Shown here piece by piece: positions 16,503 through 24,760 of a DNA stretch of 62,077 bases. Numbering within the stretch: position 1 is the first letter of the stretch; each line of letters opens with the position of its first letter. The position numbers and the translations under genes were made by a program. The notes below the pieces were generated by a model. That model did not search any database and was not told the DNA's origin. It was given only the letters and a program-made list of their open reading frames with translations. The stretch is from a virus, in the IMG/VR virus record IMGVR_UViG_3300021437_000020, positions 1-62,077 of that record. The stretch is one strand, 5' to 3'.

Positions 16503-18065
16503 ATGGCAACGACATTAAACTTTAAAGACTTTTATGATCTTCCAATGTGGAGACCAGAAGCTCCTGCACTTGCTAACACTGCTGCTGGATCTTCTCTAGC
16601 ATGGGATAATAGAAATAACGTAAACGGAACTCCGTACATTTATTATCTACGTAGTGCAACAGCATTTGATGCATTCAACCCACTAACTGGTGATTGGATG
16701 GCACTTGCTTCTCCTGCACTCGCGGGCACATTTGGAGCAGGCGCCGGAGCAATCGCAATGCCAAGCCAAGGTCCACGCGGAACACTTGCAGCTGGTGGCA
16801 CCACTACAAAGATTATTCTATCAACTGCACTTCCTGCTGCCGTTGGTGTCAACCAACTTGCAAACCGTGGTGACGGTGTTGGCTTTAAGATTCGTATCAT
16901 CACCAATGCAACAGGTTCAGCTGGTAAGATTGAAGAGCGTACAATTGTCGCTAATACCGCGGGTACTACCCCGACTATCTGGTTAGATGCTGCACTTTCT
17001 GCAGCACCAATTCTGAACGATGGTTATGAAATTCGTTCGGGACGTATTTTCCTATTATCAGCAGGCGTTCTTGCAGCTGGTGCTTGGAAGTATTATGATA
17101 TCGCAACAAATAGCTATTCTGGTAGCTTATCAATCACTAACTTACCGGCGACTGTAGGTACTGATACTAACTTTGTGGCGTTGTCTGAAAGCTACGTCCC
17201 GAACTCACGTTCACCCGGTGAAGGTTTTGTTACTGGTTCGGGTACATATGACGGTGGTAAAATGTGTATTGTAGCAACTGCGTCATCAGCAACTACAATC
17301 ACAGGTTCAGGTATGTTTACTGACCTACAAGCAAACGAATACACTAATTTCCAGGTTCGTATTGTTGAAGATACAACTAACCCAACATCCGTAAACCAGC
17401 GTCGTCGTATTTCTTCTCATACGGCTGGTGCAACCGGTGTGTTCACTGTGCCTACGTGGACAGTTACTCCGTCAGCAACTGCTAAATTTGTCATTGAAAA
17501 CGATGATGACAAGATTCTAGCACGCTCAACTGCTACCACCTCAGTCTATACCTATAACATCACAGCAAACACTTGGGATACCACTACGTTTGCTGCTGGT
17601 ACAGCTCACGGTGCTGGCATTATTTTTGAGCAATCTTTCGGTATTGATCGTGATATCGGTTCTAATGCTCGCCACAGTCATCTATTCTGCTTCTTAGGCG
17701 GTGCTTCTGCCAACGTCGATGTACTTGATATTGCAGGTAGTGCAACAGGTACTTGGTCAGCTAACATTGCATATGCAAACAAGAACCAGACATTTACGAC
17801 AGGTACAAGTGGTGCTTATGATCCCGCTACTTTGGGTGGTAAGTATCTACATATTTGTATTAACGGAACGCAGCGTATGGCCCGTTTCGATATGAAAAAC
17901 CGTGTATTGGAAACTAGTGCATACTTACGTTTCCCACAAGGTGCGGCGCTAGTTGGTCAGAAACTAGCAAACGGTCTGTTTATTGATGGCTCCACGAAGT
18001 CGAATTTCGTGTATCAGCTAACCAATACACAGGCTCAAATGTTTAGTATGGTCGTCCAAAGATAA
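16503..18065 (+). CDS. Large virion structural protein, 520 aa
   Basis: It is an Ala/Thr/Gly-rich beta protein with a helical N-terminus (MATTLNFKDFYDLPMWRPEAPAL). Repeated strand-turn units that end in phrases such as RTIVANTAGTTPTIWL and RRRISSHTAGATGVFTV suggest a propeller or repeated-barrel fold. ARHSHLFCFLGG and YLHICINGTQRMARFD are further blade-like segments. The family was not identified; from its place it is a fibre or surface protein. A canonical TATAAATA promoter begins at the base after its stop. Confidence 0.65.
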   Translation: MATTLNFKDFYDLPMWRPEAPALANTAAGSSLAWDNRNNVNGTPYIYYLRSATAFDAFNPLTGDWMALASPALAGTFGAGAGAIAMPSQGPRGTLAAGGTTTKIILSTALPAAVGVNQLANRGDGVGFKIRIITNATGSAGKIEERTIVANTAGTTPTIWLDAALSAAPILNDGYEIRSGRIFLLSAGVLAAGAWKYYDIATNSYSGSLSITNLPATVGTDTNFVALSESYVPNSRSPGEGFVTGSGTYDGGKMCIVATASSATTITGSGMFTDLQANEYTNFQVRIVEDTTNPTSVNQRRRISSHTAGATGVFTVPTWTVTPSATAKFVIENDDDKILARSTATTSVYTYNITANTWDTTTFAAGTAHGAGIIFEQSFGIDRDIGSNARHSHLFCFLGGASANVDVLDIAGSATGTWSANIAYANKNQTFTTGTSGAYDPATLGGKYLHICINGTQRMARFDMKNRVLETSAYLRFPQGAALVGQKLANGLFIDGSTKSNFVYQLTNTQAQMFSMVVQR

Positions 18066-18073
18066 TATAAATA
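18066..18073 (+). promoter_or_regulatory. T4-type late promoter TATAAATA
   Basis: An exact match to the T4 late -10 consensus, lying right after the previous stop and 35 nt before ATG 18109, with an AAGGAA Shine-Dalgarno in between. Confidence 0.7.
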
Positions 18074-18108
18074 CAGATATAACCTCTTTTTAACAAGGAA
18101 CTTTTAAT

Positions 18109-18681
18109 ATGAATTCAGCACAATCTCAAGACAAAGCAAGCGCATCCGTGACCCGTGGCGCAAATCAGATGAATGCCATGGAAGCACACGGTCGCTATAC
18201 TGTGACTTGTATTGGCAAAAATGGTAAGAAAAAGTGGACCGAGGAATTTGACAATCTAGTTACTACCCAAGGCAAGAATTTCTTGCTGGATTGGGGTCTA
18301 GCAGGTACGGCCACTGCAGTTGCAGTTCGTATGTCATTTATTACTTCCGGAACCCCAGTTGTTGGTGATACATATGCTTCTCACGCGGGTTTCACGGAGC
18401 TAGGTTCTGGTGTTATTGCTGCACGTGGTACACCATCATTCTCTGCTGCTTCTGCTGGTGTTAAGCAAACAGCATCCGCTGTTTCTGCAGCCGTAATTGG
18501 TACAGGTACAGTTACCGGTGTTGCCATTAACGTGGCAACCGCCGCGGTTACAACTCTAGGTACAGTCGGTGATACAGCGCAAGGTTCAGCATTCTTGTAT
18601 TCTGCCGGTTTGTTCGGTTCTTCAAAATCCGTATCTAACGGTGATACGCTAAACGTTACCTACTCTACTACATTGACCTAA
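18109..18681 (+). CDS. Virion surface protein, 190 aa
   Basis: The N-terminal motif YTVTCIGKNGKKKWTEEFDNLVTTQGKNFLLDWGL is a small phage structural-domain start, and the partial gene at 61979 begins with a related pattern (LQIVVRDQNGQIKEQRVVPNLV). The rest is Ala/Gly/Thr/Ser-rich beta sequence. It has its own TATAAATA late promoter, so it is probably abundant. Capsid decoration or fibre tip are both possible. Confidence 0.65.
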   Translation: MNSAQSQDKASASVTRGANQMNAMEAHGRYTVTCIGKNGKKKWTEEFDNLVTTQGKNFLLDWGLAGTATAVAVRMSFITSGTPVVGDTYASHAGFTELGSGVIAARGTPSFSAASAGVKQTASAVSAAVIGTGTVTGVAINVATAAVTTLGTVGDTAQGSAFLYSAGLFGSSKSVSNGDTLNVTYSTTLT

Positions 18682-18687
18682 TAAGTG

Positions 18688-18701
18688 GGGACTTAGGTCC
18701 C
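18688..18701 (+). terminator. Short hairpin, weak terminator candidate
   Basis: GGGAC and GTCCC pair around a TTAG loop just after the stop at 18681, followed by a T-rich stretch (TTGTCTTTG). The stem is only 5 bp, so termination would be partial. Confidence 0.4.
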
Positions 18702-18725
18702 TTGTCTTTGTAATTTGGAGTTTTA

Positions 18726-19805
18726 ATGCCTTTTCAACACGCATATACGCAAACAATAGCCGACGGGACAGCAACGTCGGTTGTTCGTCCATCTGATTGG
18801 AACTCAGCTCACCAAGAAATTCAGTATATTTCTGGTAATACAGTTGGTGTGAGTTCGGCAACTGGAACAAACATTGTTTACCAAGGCGGTAATAACGTTA
18901 CTCTGTCGGTCAACCAAGGCGCTAATGCTGCTACTATTGTAGTAAGTGGCGCTAATACAGTCGCCCAGTCGGTACAAACACAAGCCGCGGGTAATATTGC
19001 TGGTGTTGGTAGTACATTCGGAGGAACTAACATTTCTGGTTCTATGACAGTCAACAGCAACGGTGTTGCTTTGTCATTAAGTGCTGCAGCACCTGGCGGG
19101 GGAGCTGGTGTTACATTATCAGCATATGAACCAAATGCAAATGGACCGTTGACGTACACATCTATGGGTCAGAACAGTTTGTTTTTTGTTCCAATAAAAC
19201 CATTGAACAACGTTCAAGGAACAGTCGTTAACGTTCTTGTTTCTGCTAACACCGCATCTTCTTCTGTTAGTCATGCTGTAAGTAGAACTTTATCTTATGG
19301 TCTTTATTCTCTTGGATCTGGGGCCAGTTCTACACAAATGGGTCAAGTGGCTACTAGTTCAATGGCTATTATTGGAAGTTTTTCTAGTAACTTAAGTGGT
19401 GGATATACGTTCTCTCAAGGTGCTAATAGCTCAACTTACTCAAGCGCGGGAACATTACTTGCATCGTCTTTATCGGGGCAAAAGATTTTCGGTCTTCCTT
19501 TTAACATGACTCTCAATGAAGGATCCGAGTATTACTTTGGTATGGCACAATCTACAGCATCTGTTGGTAACACTGGTGCACATGTAATGTCACACGGTTT
19601 TGTTCAACTTAACAGCTCAACAGCAGCAAGCACATGGGGGAGAATGGGTCCAACAGGTGCGACCGTTTCTAGTGGTACATTCTTCCCAAATTATGCGGGA
19701 TTTGTGTACAGCACAACATCCGGGGCCTGGCCTGCCACTATTGGTTTGTCACAACGTTCAATTATTCCAGGTAACGCACGTTTATACCTAAACATTGATT
19801 CATAA
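18726..19805 (+). CDS. Tail fibre-like protein, 359 aa
   Basis: The N-terminus (HAYTQTIADGTATSVVRPSDWNSAHQ) matches the start of many phage fibre or baseplate-attached proteins. The middle is Ser/Gly/Asn/Val-rich and predicted beta. The C-terminal 170 residues (SRTLSYGLYSLGSG, LNEGSEYYFGMAQST, TIGLSQRSIIPGNARLYLNI) form a compact head domain of a type I recall in fibre proteins. The gene is followed by glycosyltransferase and methyltransferase genes, which might modify it. Confidence 0.65.
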   Translation: MPFQHAYTQTIADGTATSVVRPSDWNSAHQEIQYISGNTVGVSSATGTNIVYQGGNNVTLSVNQGANAATIVVSGANTVAQSVQTQAAGNIAGVGSTFGGTNISGSMTVNSNGVALSLSAAAPGGGAGVTLSAYEPNANGPLTYTSMGQNSLFFVPIKPLNNVQGTVVNVLVSANTASSSVSHAVSRTLSYGLYSLGSGASSTQMGQVATSSMAIIGSFSSNLSGGYTFSQGANSSTYSSAGTLLASSLSGQKIFGLPFNMTLNEGSEYYFGMAQSTASVGNTGAHVMSHGFVQLNSSTAASTWGRMGPTGATVSSGTFFPNYAGFVYSTTSGAWPATIGLSQRSIIPGNARLYLNIDS

Positions 19806-19812
19806 CTAAATA
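19805..19812 (+). promoter_or_regulatory. Late-promoter variant ACTAAATA
   Basis: Same CTAAATA core as at 9371 and 26347, here 29 nt before ATG 19842 with a TAGGAAAG Shine-Dalgarno in between. Confidence 0.45.
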
Positions 19813-19841
19813 CATTTTTAATGTAGGAAAGTGATGAATTG

Positions 19842-20576
19842 ATGGAACCGCAAATCATTAGCAGTTATAGCGAAGGATCTCATAATGCGGATTTGAATGC
19901 GACAGTAAGTCGCTTAAAGAAGGATAGGCAGTATAAAGATCTATCCTGCATTCAAATCGTGCCCGCATTTGGATCTATTCCCACAAAAGCCGTAGCATCT
20001 TGGCTAAACCTCTACACTCCACCAAACGCAAAATTCGTAAGACTTTTTGGCGTTGGTATGGAAGTTGGACAAGCGTTTAGCAGTTGTATCGAGAGTATCT
20101 TAGCTCATCCCGAGCTCTCTCAATATAAATACATATTGACTCTTGAACACGATAACCTCCCACCACCAGATGGTATCGTAAAACTACTATCACAGATGGA
20201 CGCACACCCTGAATTCGCATGTATTGGCGGTCTCTACTTCACGCAGGGGCCTGGAGGCGTCGCTCAAATCTGGGGTGATATAAAGGACCCAATTCCAAAC
20301 TTCCGTCCACAATTACCCGACCCAAAAGGTGGTTTGGTGGAATGCTACGGTACTGGTATGGGATTTAACGTATTCCGCTTAGACATGTTTAAGGACGAAC
20401 GTCTACGTCGCCCATGGTTTAAAACCGTCACTGAGGGTGGCGTTGGAACACAGGATTTGTATTTCTGGAGTGATGCTCGTAAGTACGGATATCGTTGTGC
20501 CATTGATTGTAGTGTTAAAGTTGGACATTATGATCTTGAAGGCAAGCGTGGCGGTATTCCTGATATGGTTTGGTAA
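19842..20576 (+). CDS. GT-A type glycosyltransferase in the fibre cluster
   Basis: The protein has 244 aa. The fold is suggested by an N-terminal Rossmann-like half (SCIQIVPAFGSIPTKAVASW), then YILTLEHDNLPPPDGI with EHDN in the place of the metal-binding DxD, then a second half with GTGMGFNVFRLDMF and GTQDLYFWSDARKYGYRCAID. Sugar donor and acceptor cannot be read. TTG 19839 is an alternative start adding one residue. Location between fibre genes and behind a late promoter suggests virion-protein or host-surface glycosylation rather than DNA modification. Confidence 0.75.
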   Translation: MEPQIISSYSEGSHNADLNATVSRLKKDRQYKDLSCIQIVPAFGSIPTKAVASWLNLYTPPNAKFVRLFGVGMEVGQAFSSCIESILAHPELSQYKYILTLEHDNLPPPDGIVKLLSQMDAHPEFACIGGLYFTQGPGGVAQIWGDIKDPIPNFRPQLPDPKGGLVECYGTGMGFNVFRLDMFKDERLRRPWFKTVTEGGVGTQDLYFWSDARKYGYRCAIDCSVKVGHYDLEGKRGGIPDMVW

Positions 20577-20590
20577 TGAAAAGGACTGAT

Positions 20591-21133
20591 ATGAAACTAG
20601 ATTTAGGCTGTGGTGGAAAGAAAAAAGAAGGCTTTATTGGTGTTGACCAATATGCAATGGAAGGTGTTGACGTTGTCCTTAATATTGGAGAAGCTGAGTG
20701 GCCATGGGAAAACGATAGTGTTGATGAAATATACGCAAGTCACTTCCTTGAGCATTTGACGCCAAAACAGCGAATGCACTTTATGAACGAGGCATTTCGT
20801 GTTATGAAAGAGGGAGCCAAAGCGACTATTATTACTCCACATTGGGCGAGCAATCGTGCTTATGGGGACATGACACATGCGTGGCCACCCGTTGCAGAAA
20901 TGTTCTACTACTATGTAAGTCAAGAGTGGCGTGATACTCAAGCACCGCATACTGATAAAAAGTGGAATCCGGATGGTATGAATTGTAACTTTGCAGCAAC
21001 TTGGGGATATTCTTTCTCTCCAGAGTTGGCATCGCGAAGCCAAGATCACGTAAATTATGCACTTGCCAACTACAAAGAAGCGGCGCAAGATATGTATGCT
21101 ACCTTGTCAAAACCGATTACAAAAACTGATTAA
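20591..21133 (+). CDS. SAM-dependent methyltransferase, class I
   Basis: The protein has 180 aa. LDLGCGGKKKEGFIGVDQ (residues 3-20) is SAM motif I plus the acidic post-I residue. DSVDEIYASHFLEHL is the methyltransferase-11 motif, and VMKEGAKATIITPH follows as the usual strand. The substrate is unknown. ATG 20591 has AAGGA six nt upstream; ATG 20576 (TAATG overlap with the glycosyltransferase stop) would add five residues. It may methylate a sugar added by the preceding enzyme or a structural protein. Confidence 0.8.
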   Translation: MKLDLGCGGKKKEGFIGVDQYAMEGVDVVLNIGEAEWPWENDSVDEIYASHFLEHLTPKQRMHFMNEAFRVMKEGAKATIITPHWASNRAYGDMTHAWPPVAEMFYYYVSQEWRDTQAPHTDKKWNPDGMNCNFAATWGYSFSPELASRSQDHVNYALANYKEAAQDMYATLSKPITKTD

Positions 21134-21136
21134 TAA

Positions 21137-23407
21137 ATGACCATAGCGTTTCAGTTAGATTCGTTCCAAAATGATGCCTTTGAGACATTTACCTCAGCGG
21201 GCACGGTTTTCAACGACTCAATTTCTGAAACGCTGGCGACTAGCACAGCTGAATCTGCTAGTGCTATATTCAGTCCCTCGTTAACAGAAACCAGTGTAGC
21301 TACCGCGGATAATCCAAGTTCTGTTGCAACTTGGGCACCAAGTTTAGCCGAAACCACGGTCACTAGTACCAGTGAAACCGGCGCAGCAATAAGACCGGTT
21401 ACATTTAGTGAAACTTCGGCAGCTGCTACTGAAACTGAAACAACTGTTGCAACATTTGTTGTTTCTTTAAGTGAAGCATCCGTCACTGCTACTGATGCAC
21501 AGTCTTATCCAGCTGGTACGGTCTTTAATGATGGTACAGCGGATTCTACTTCTACTTCTACGTCTGAGTCTACTTCTCAGACTTTTGCAGTTACGTTTAG
21601 TGAAACTGCAATTGCAAGTAGTGAAACAAGCTCTGGTGCTGATTTCACATCTGTTTCTATCAATGAAACAGCGGCCACTTCGTCCGCTGAATCTACTACT
21701 TGGAATCTGAGTGGTTCTGTAACAGAACCTGCTATAGCATCAAGTTCTACGGAAACTGGAGCAGCAGTTCGACCAGTTTCTTTAGCAGAAATATCTATTG
21801 CTGCTTCAGATTCTCCAACTGTACTTGCAGTTTATAATCCGGCGGTTGCAGAGTCGGCAGTTGGAACCGCAGATACACCCGTAGGTGCTGCTGTTCGACC
21901 AGTTTCTTTAGTTGAAACATCGATTGCGACTACTGATGCAGAATCTGCTACTCAAACCCAACCAGTCACGCATGCCGAAGCCACGGTTTCCACTACAAGC
22001 TCAGAATCCGGTGTACAAGTTCTTGGTGCATCACTAACAGAAACATCGGTCGGAACTTCTGAAAGTTCCACGGTTGCCGCGAGCACATGGGTAGCTTCTG
22101 TATCTGATAGCACGGCTACAAGTGATACACCAGCAGCTGTTGGTGGGACTCAGTCTGGAAGCGTCTCAGAAACTGCGGCTACAAGTACATCGGAGTCTGC
22201 AACTTGGATTGCAGGAAGTACACTAGCGGAAACCACTTCTACAAGTACATCGGAAACAGTTTCAGCTAGCACTTGGGTGGCTTCTGTATCTGATAGCACT
22301 GCTACAAGTACAGCAGAGAGTAATGGTGCTCTTTTAAGTGGAACGGTTGATGAAACTACTACCACTTCTTCTACCGAGTCTGTATCCCAGATTCTAGGTA
22401 GCAGTCTAAGTGAAACAGTATCTACTTCTACAACAGAAACAGCTACACAAACTCAAACAGCATTATTAGCTGAAGCCGGAATTGCTGTAAGTGCTGTAGA
22501 ATCTGGCGCGAACACAACAGCTGTCTCTTTGACTGAAACAAGTGTCTCCGTATCCGAATCTGCCACTTCTGGTAATCTATTAGTTGCTACACTAAGTGAA
22601 ACTGGAACATCAACCGATTCTAATACAGCTGCCGCCACATTCCCTGTTTCACTATCTGAAACAGCGGTTACCACATCCGATTCTGAATCTGCTATATGGA
22701 GTGGAACTGCTACAGTTGTAGAAACGTCTGTATCTACTAGCTCGGCTGAAATTAGTGCTCAAGTCATTAATGTTTCTGTTAATGAAACAAGTTCCCTAAA
22801 TGATGTTATTGTAGTATCAACTGCTACATATGTAGCAGATTCTGCAGGTGTTTCGGAAGCGATCACGGTTAATGTCATATATAACGGTGTTGTTTCTGAT
22901 GTAAATAGTTCTAGTGCATCCCAAACAGGAACAGTTTCCGGTGTAGCTACTATAGGACGCGCAACACTAGAACGCAGAATTGACACTAACATGCTAACTC
23001 AAAACACAGCAGGAACGATTAATATCTTTATGCGTTCCAATACAGATCACATCAGTGCAGTAACTGGTATCACACCTACTATTCAAATCAGTAAGGCTGG
23101 CGGAGCATTTACCAATGTTACTCGAACAATTACTCCACTTGGTAATGGTGTATATTCTATGCAATTAACATCGGCAGATACGGATACCGTAGGTGAACTG
23201 ATGATTCTCGCAACTGATGCGGCCTGCGATAACTCGCTAATTGTAGCTAGTGTGACACCGATTAATACGATGATCCACGAAATGTATGACTTGTTGGGAC
23301 TTGATCCAACTAAACCACTTCTAGTTACTGGAACTAGCCGTGTAGCTGGTGCCATTACCCAGTCTATTACGACAGATGCAACACAAACTTTGGTGACACG
23401 TGTTTGA
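21137..23407 (+). CDS. Repeat-rich fibre protein, 756 aa
   Basis: Residues about 15-600 are about 25 imperfect copies of a 20-25 residue unit built on SLSETSVTTSESES, almost entirely Ser, Thr, Glu, Ala and Val. This should be an extended, acidic and easily O-glycosylated shaft. The last 150 residues change character (ATIGRATLERRIDTNMLTQN, ISKAGGAFTNVTRTITPLGNGVYS, MIHEMYDLLGLDPTKPL) and match a C-terminal domain pattern of phage tail proteins. Near-identical DNA repeats occur at 22082 and 22269. The start ATG lies 3 nt after the methyltransferase stop. Confidence 0.7.
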   Translation: MTIAFQLDSFQNDAFETFTSAGTVFNDSISETLATSTAESASAIFSPSLTETSVATADNPSSVATWAPSLAETTVTSTSETGAAIRPVTFSETSAAATETETTVATFVVSLSEASVTATDAQSYPAGTVFNDGTADSTSTSTSESTSQTFAVTFSETAIASSETSSGADFTSVSINETAATSSAESTTWNLSGSVTEPAIASSSTETGAAVRPVSLAEISIAASDSPTVLAVYNPAVAESAVGTADTPVGAAVRPVSLVETSIATTDAESATQTQPVTHAEATVSTTSSESGVQVLGASLTETSVGTSESSTVAASTWVASVSDSTATSDTPAAVGGTQSGSVSETAATSTSESATWIAGSTLAETTSTSTSETVSASTWVASVSDSTATSTAESNGALLSGTVDETTTTSSTESVSQILGSSLSETVSTSTTETATQTQTALLAEAGIAVSAVESGANTTAVSLTETSVSVSESATSGNLLVATLSETGTSTDSNTAAATFPVSLSETAVTTSDSESAIWSGTATVVETSVSTSSAEISAQVINVSVNETSSLNDVIVVSTATYVADSAGVSEAITVNVIYNGVVSDVNSSSASQTGTVSGVATIGRATLERRIDTNMLTQNTAGTINIFMRSNTDHISAVTGITPTIQISKAGGAFTNVTRTITPLGNGVYSMQLTSADTDTVGELMILATDAACDNSLIVASVTPINTMIHEMYDLLGLDPTKPLLVTGTSRVAGAITQSITTDATQTLVTRV
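22094..22299 (+). repeat. Near-identical 42-bp repeats in the Ser/Thr shaft
   Basis: The 20-bp core GCTTCTGTATCTGATAGCAC at 22094-22113 recurs exactly at 22280-22299. The surrounding 42 bp differ at only a few positions. The 186-bp spacing equals 62 codons, so recombination would keep frame. Confidence 0.8.
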
Positions 23408-23744
23408 TCATAAAAACTTTGCATTAAATGGTCTTTTCCCGGGGCTTGTGACTACTAGATCAGTCGCTAATCTAGGGCATTTTGAGATTGAAGTCACCAT
23501 TACCTCTACTGGGGGTGGCGGGGCCATATTTCCGCTGGGGAATAAAAGTAATAAATATAAGGTAAGGATACGCGTTACCCGTAATGGTAAAACGTGGGAG
23601 TATGAATCAGAGGTGGGTTCGACTATGGCAAAGGTTATTGCCAAAGTTATGAAAACAAAAATAGCAGAACCTTCCGTTTCATACACAGGTATATCGATGG
23701 CAGAGAGTAGAGAACCACAAATTAAGGTTACTACTAAACATTAA
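23400..23744 (+). CDS. Hypothetical structural protein, 114 aa
   Basis: I do not recognise this protein. It is predicted as alternating strands (FEIEVTITSTGGGGAIFPLG, YKVRIRVTRNGKTWEYE) with a basic C-terminus. The start is GTG 23400, inside the end of the shaft gene, with a poor Shine-Dalgarno; coupling to the upstream gene is likely. Its last codons fall in the first copy of a 19-bp tandem duplication. Confidence 0.55.
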   Translation: MFDHKNFALNGLFPGLVTTRSVANLGHFEIEVTITSTGGGGAIFPLGNKSNKYKVRIRVTRNGKTWEYESEVGSTMAKVIAKVMKTKIAEPSVSYTGISMAESREPQIKVTTKH

Positions 23745-23758
23745 GGTTGCTACTAAAC
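23721..23758 (+). repeat. 19-bp tandem duplication before a start codon
   Basis: Bases 23721-23739 and 23740-23758 are the same 19-mer with one A/G difference (ATTAAGGTTactactaaac). The first copy encodes the end of the previous gene; the second supplies the TTAAGG Shine-Dalgarno and leader for ATG 23759. Confidence 0.85.
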
Positions 23759-24760
23759 ATGTCAGTTGCAAAAATTAAATTAGATGAAAAGACAACGCTG
23801 GAATTCGGTGTTTCTATTACTGGTGCAGACGGAAAGCCAGAAGCTCGCTTTGTTATTGACGGAAACGACTTCTCTGTTAGTTTTCCTTGCAAGCCAACAA
23901 ATGAGGGTGTTGAAGTAGAAATCCAAGGATTAAAGGATATTTTCAAGGCGGGTCAATATGATGCACGTCTCGAGATTGTTTTGGAAAACAAAATCTATAC
24001 TCCACTGATCGACAAGATTGAGTTTGAGCCTACTATCGAAATTCAAACTCAGACTAAACCAGTTGTTCCTGTAAAGGAGTCCATTAAAGTAGCGAAGATA
24101 ACGGTTAAAAAACCCGAACTCAATGAAAATGAGTTGCGTAAAACGCAAGCAGCTACAATTATTGCTAATGCTTTAAACTATAAGCCAGCGCTGGCGGAAA
24201 CCCCAACAGAAACTATTAATAGAGCATTACAACGAAGCGGCCCAATGACAAGTGAGCAAGCCGATACTATCGGTGAAATGCTTAAGTTGGCCGAGGAAGT
24301 TGGTATTGTTTACAGTAAAGATATTAATCTTGTTATCATTTCAGAAGAAGTTGAAGAACCAGTCGTAACTATTGATGATGATGGTTATTCTGATGAGCAG
24401 TTGGATGAAATCGTTGAAAGTTATAATAGTTTTGTTGATCTATCCCCGGCTTATGAACCACATGAGTTTGGACTAACACTTCAGGAATCTGAGCTATCAT
24501 ATGCTGATCAATTAACAATGCATTTGATTAACGGTGGTAAATTGTTAGAATCTTCCAGTAAAGCCAAACTAAATGCACGAGCACATGCTCTGGCAACACG
24601 TGAAATTAAACGTGATATTGCAAAGAAACCATTAAACACACTATCTACTGCAGAACGCAAGCATTTGGATGATATTATGTCTCGTAAAGGGAATGTTGTG
24701 AATAGATTAGCCATGAAAATGGTGGGACATATTAAGCAAATCGAAAAGGCAAGTAAATGA
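23759..24760 (+). CDS. Modular head-type protein sharing a domain with the 7203 gene
   Basis: The protein has 333 aa. Residues about 5-90 look like an Ig/beta domain (VAKIKLDEKTTLEFGVSITG...). Residues about 135-195 (AATIIANALNYKP...INRALQRS...MLKLAEEVGIVYSK) align with the module AKIIADTLGVKH...EIAREVGIKVSD in the 7203 protein. The C-terminal 60 residues are basic and helical. ATG 23759 is preferred over TTG 23747. It ends in an ATGA overlap with the next modular protein, so the two are made together. Confidence 0.65.
   Translation: MSVAKIKLDEKTTLEFGVSITGADGKPEARFVIDGNDFSVSFPCKPTNEGVEVEIQGLKDIFKAGQYDARLEIVLENKIYTPLIDKIEFEPTIEIQTQTKPVVPVKESIKVAKITVKKPELNENELRKTQAATIIANALNYKPALAETPTETINRALQRSGPMTSEQADTIGEMLKLAEEVGIVYSKDINLVIISEEVEEPVVTIDDDGYSDEQLDEIVESYNSFVDLSPAYEPHEFGLTLQESELSYADQLTMHLINGGKLLESSSKAKLNARAHALATREIKRDIAKKPLNTLSTAERKHLDDIMSRKGNVVNRLAMKMVGHIKQIEKASK

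Noticed and set aside
20603-21088. A 161-codon minus-strand open frame opposite the methyltransferase gene
   Set aside because: The plus strand carries clear SAM motifs; the minus product has Cys/Ile-rich shadow composition and no ribosome-binding site.
9606-23407. A diversity-generating retroelement acting on the fibre genes
   Set aside because: No reverse transcriptase or template/variable repeat pair is present in the window; the repeats are internal shaft repeats.
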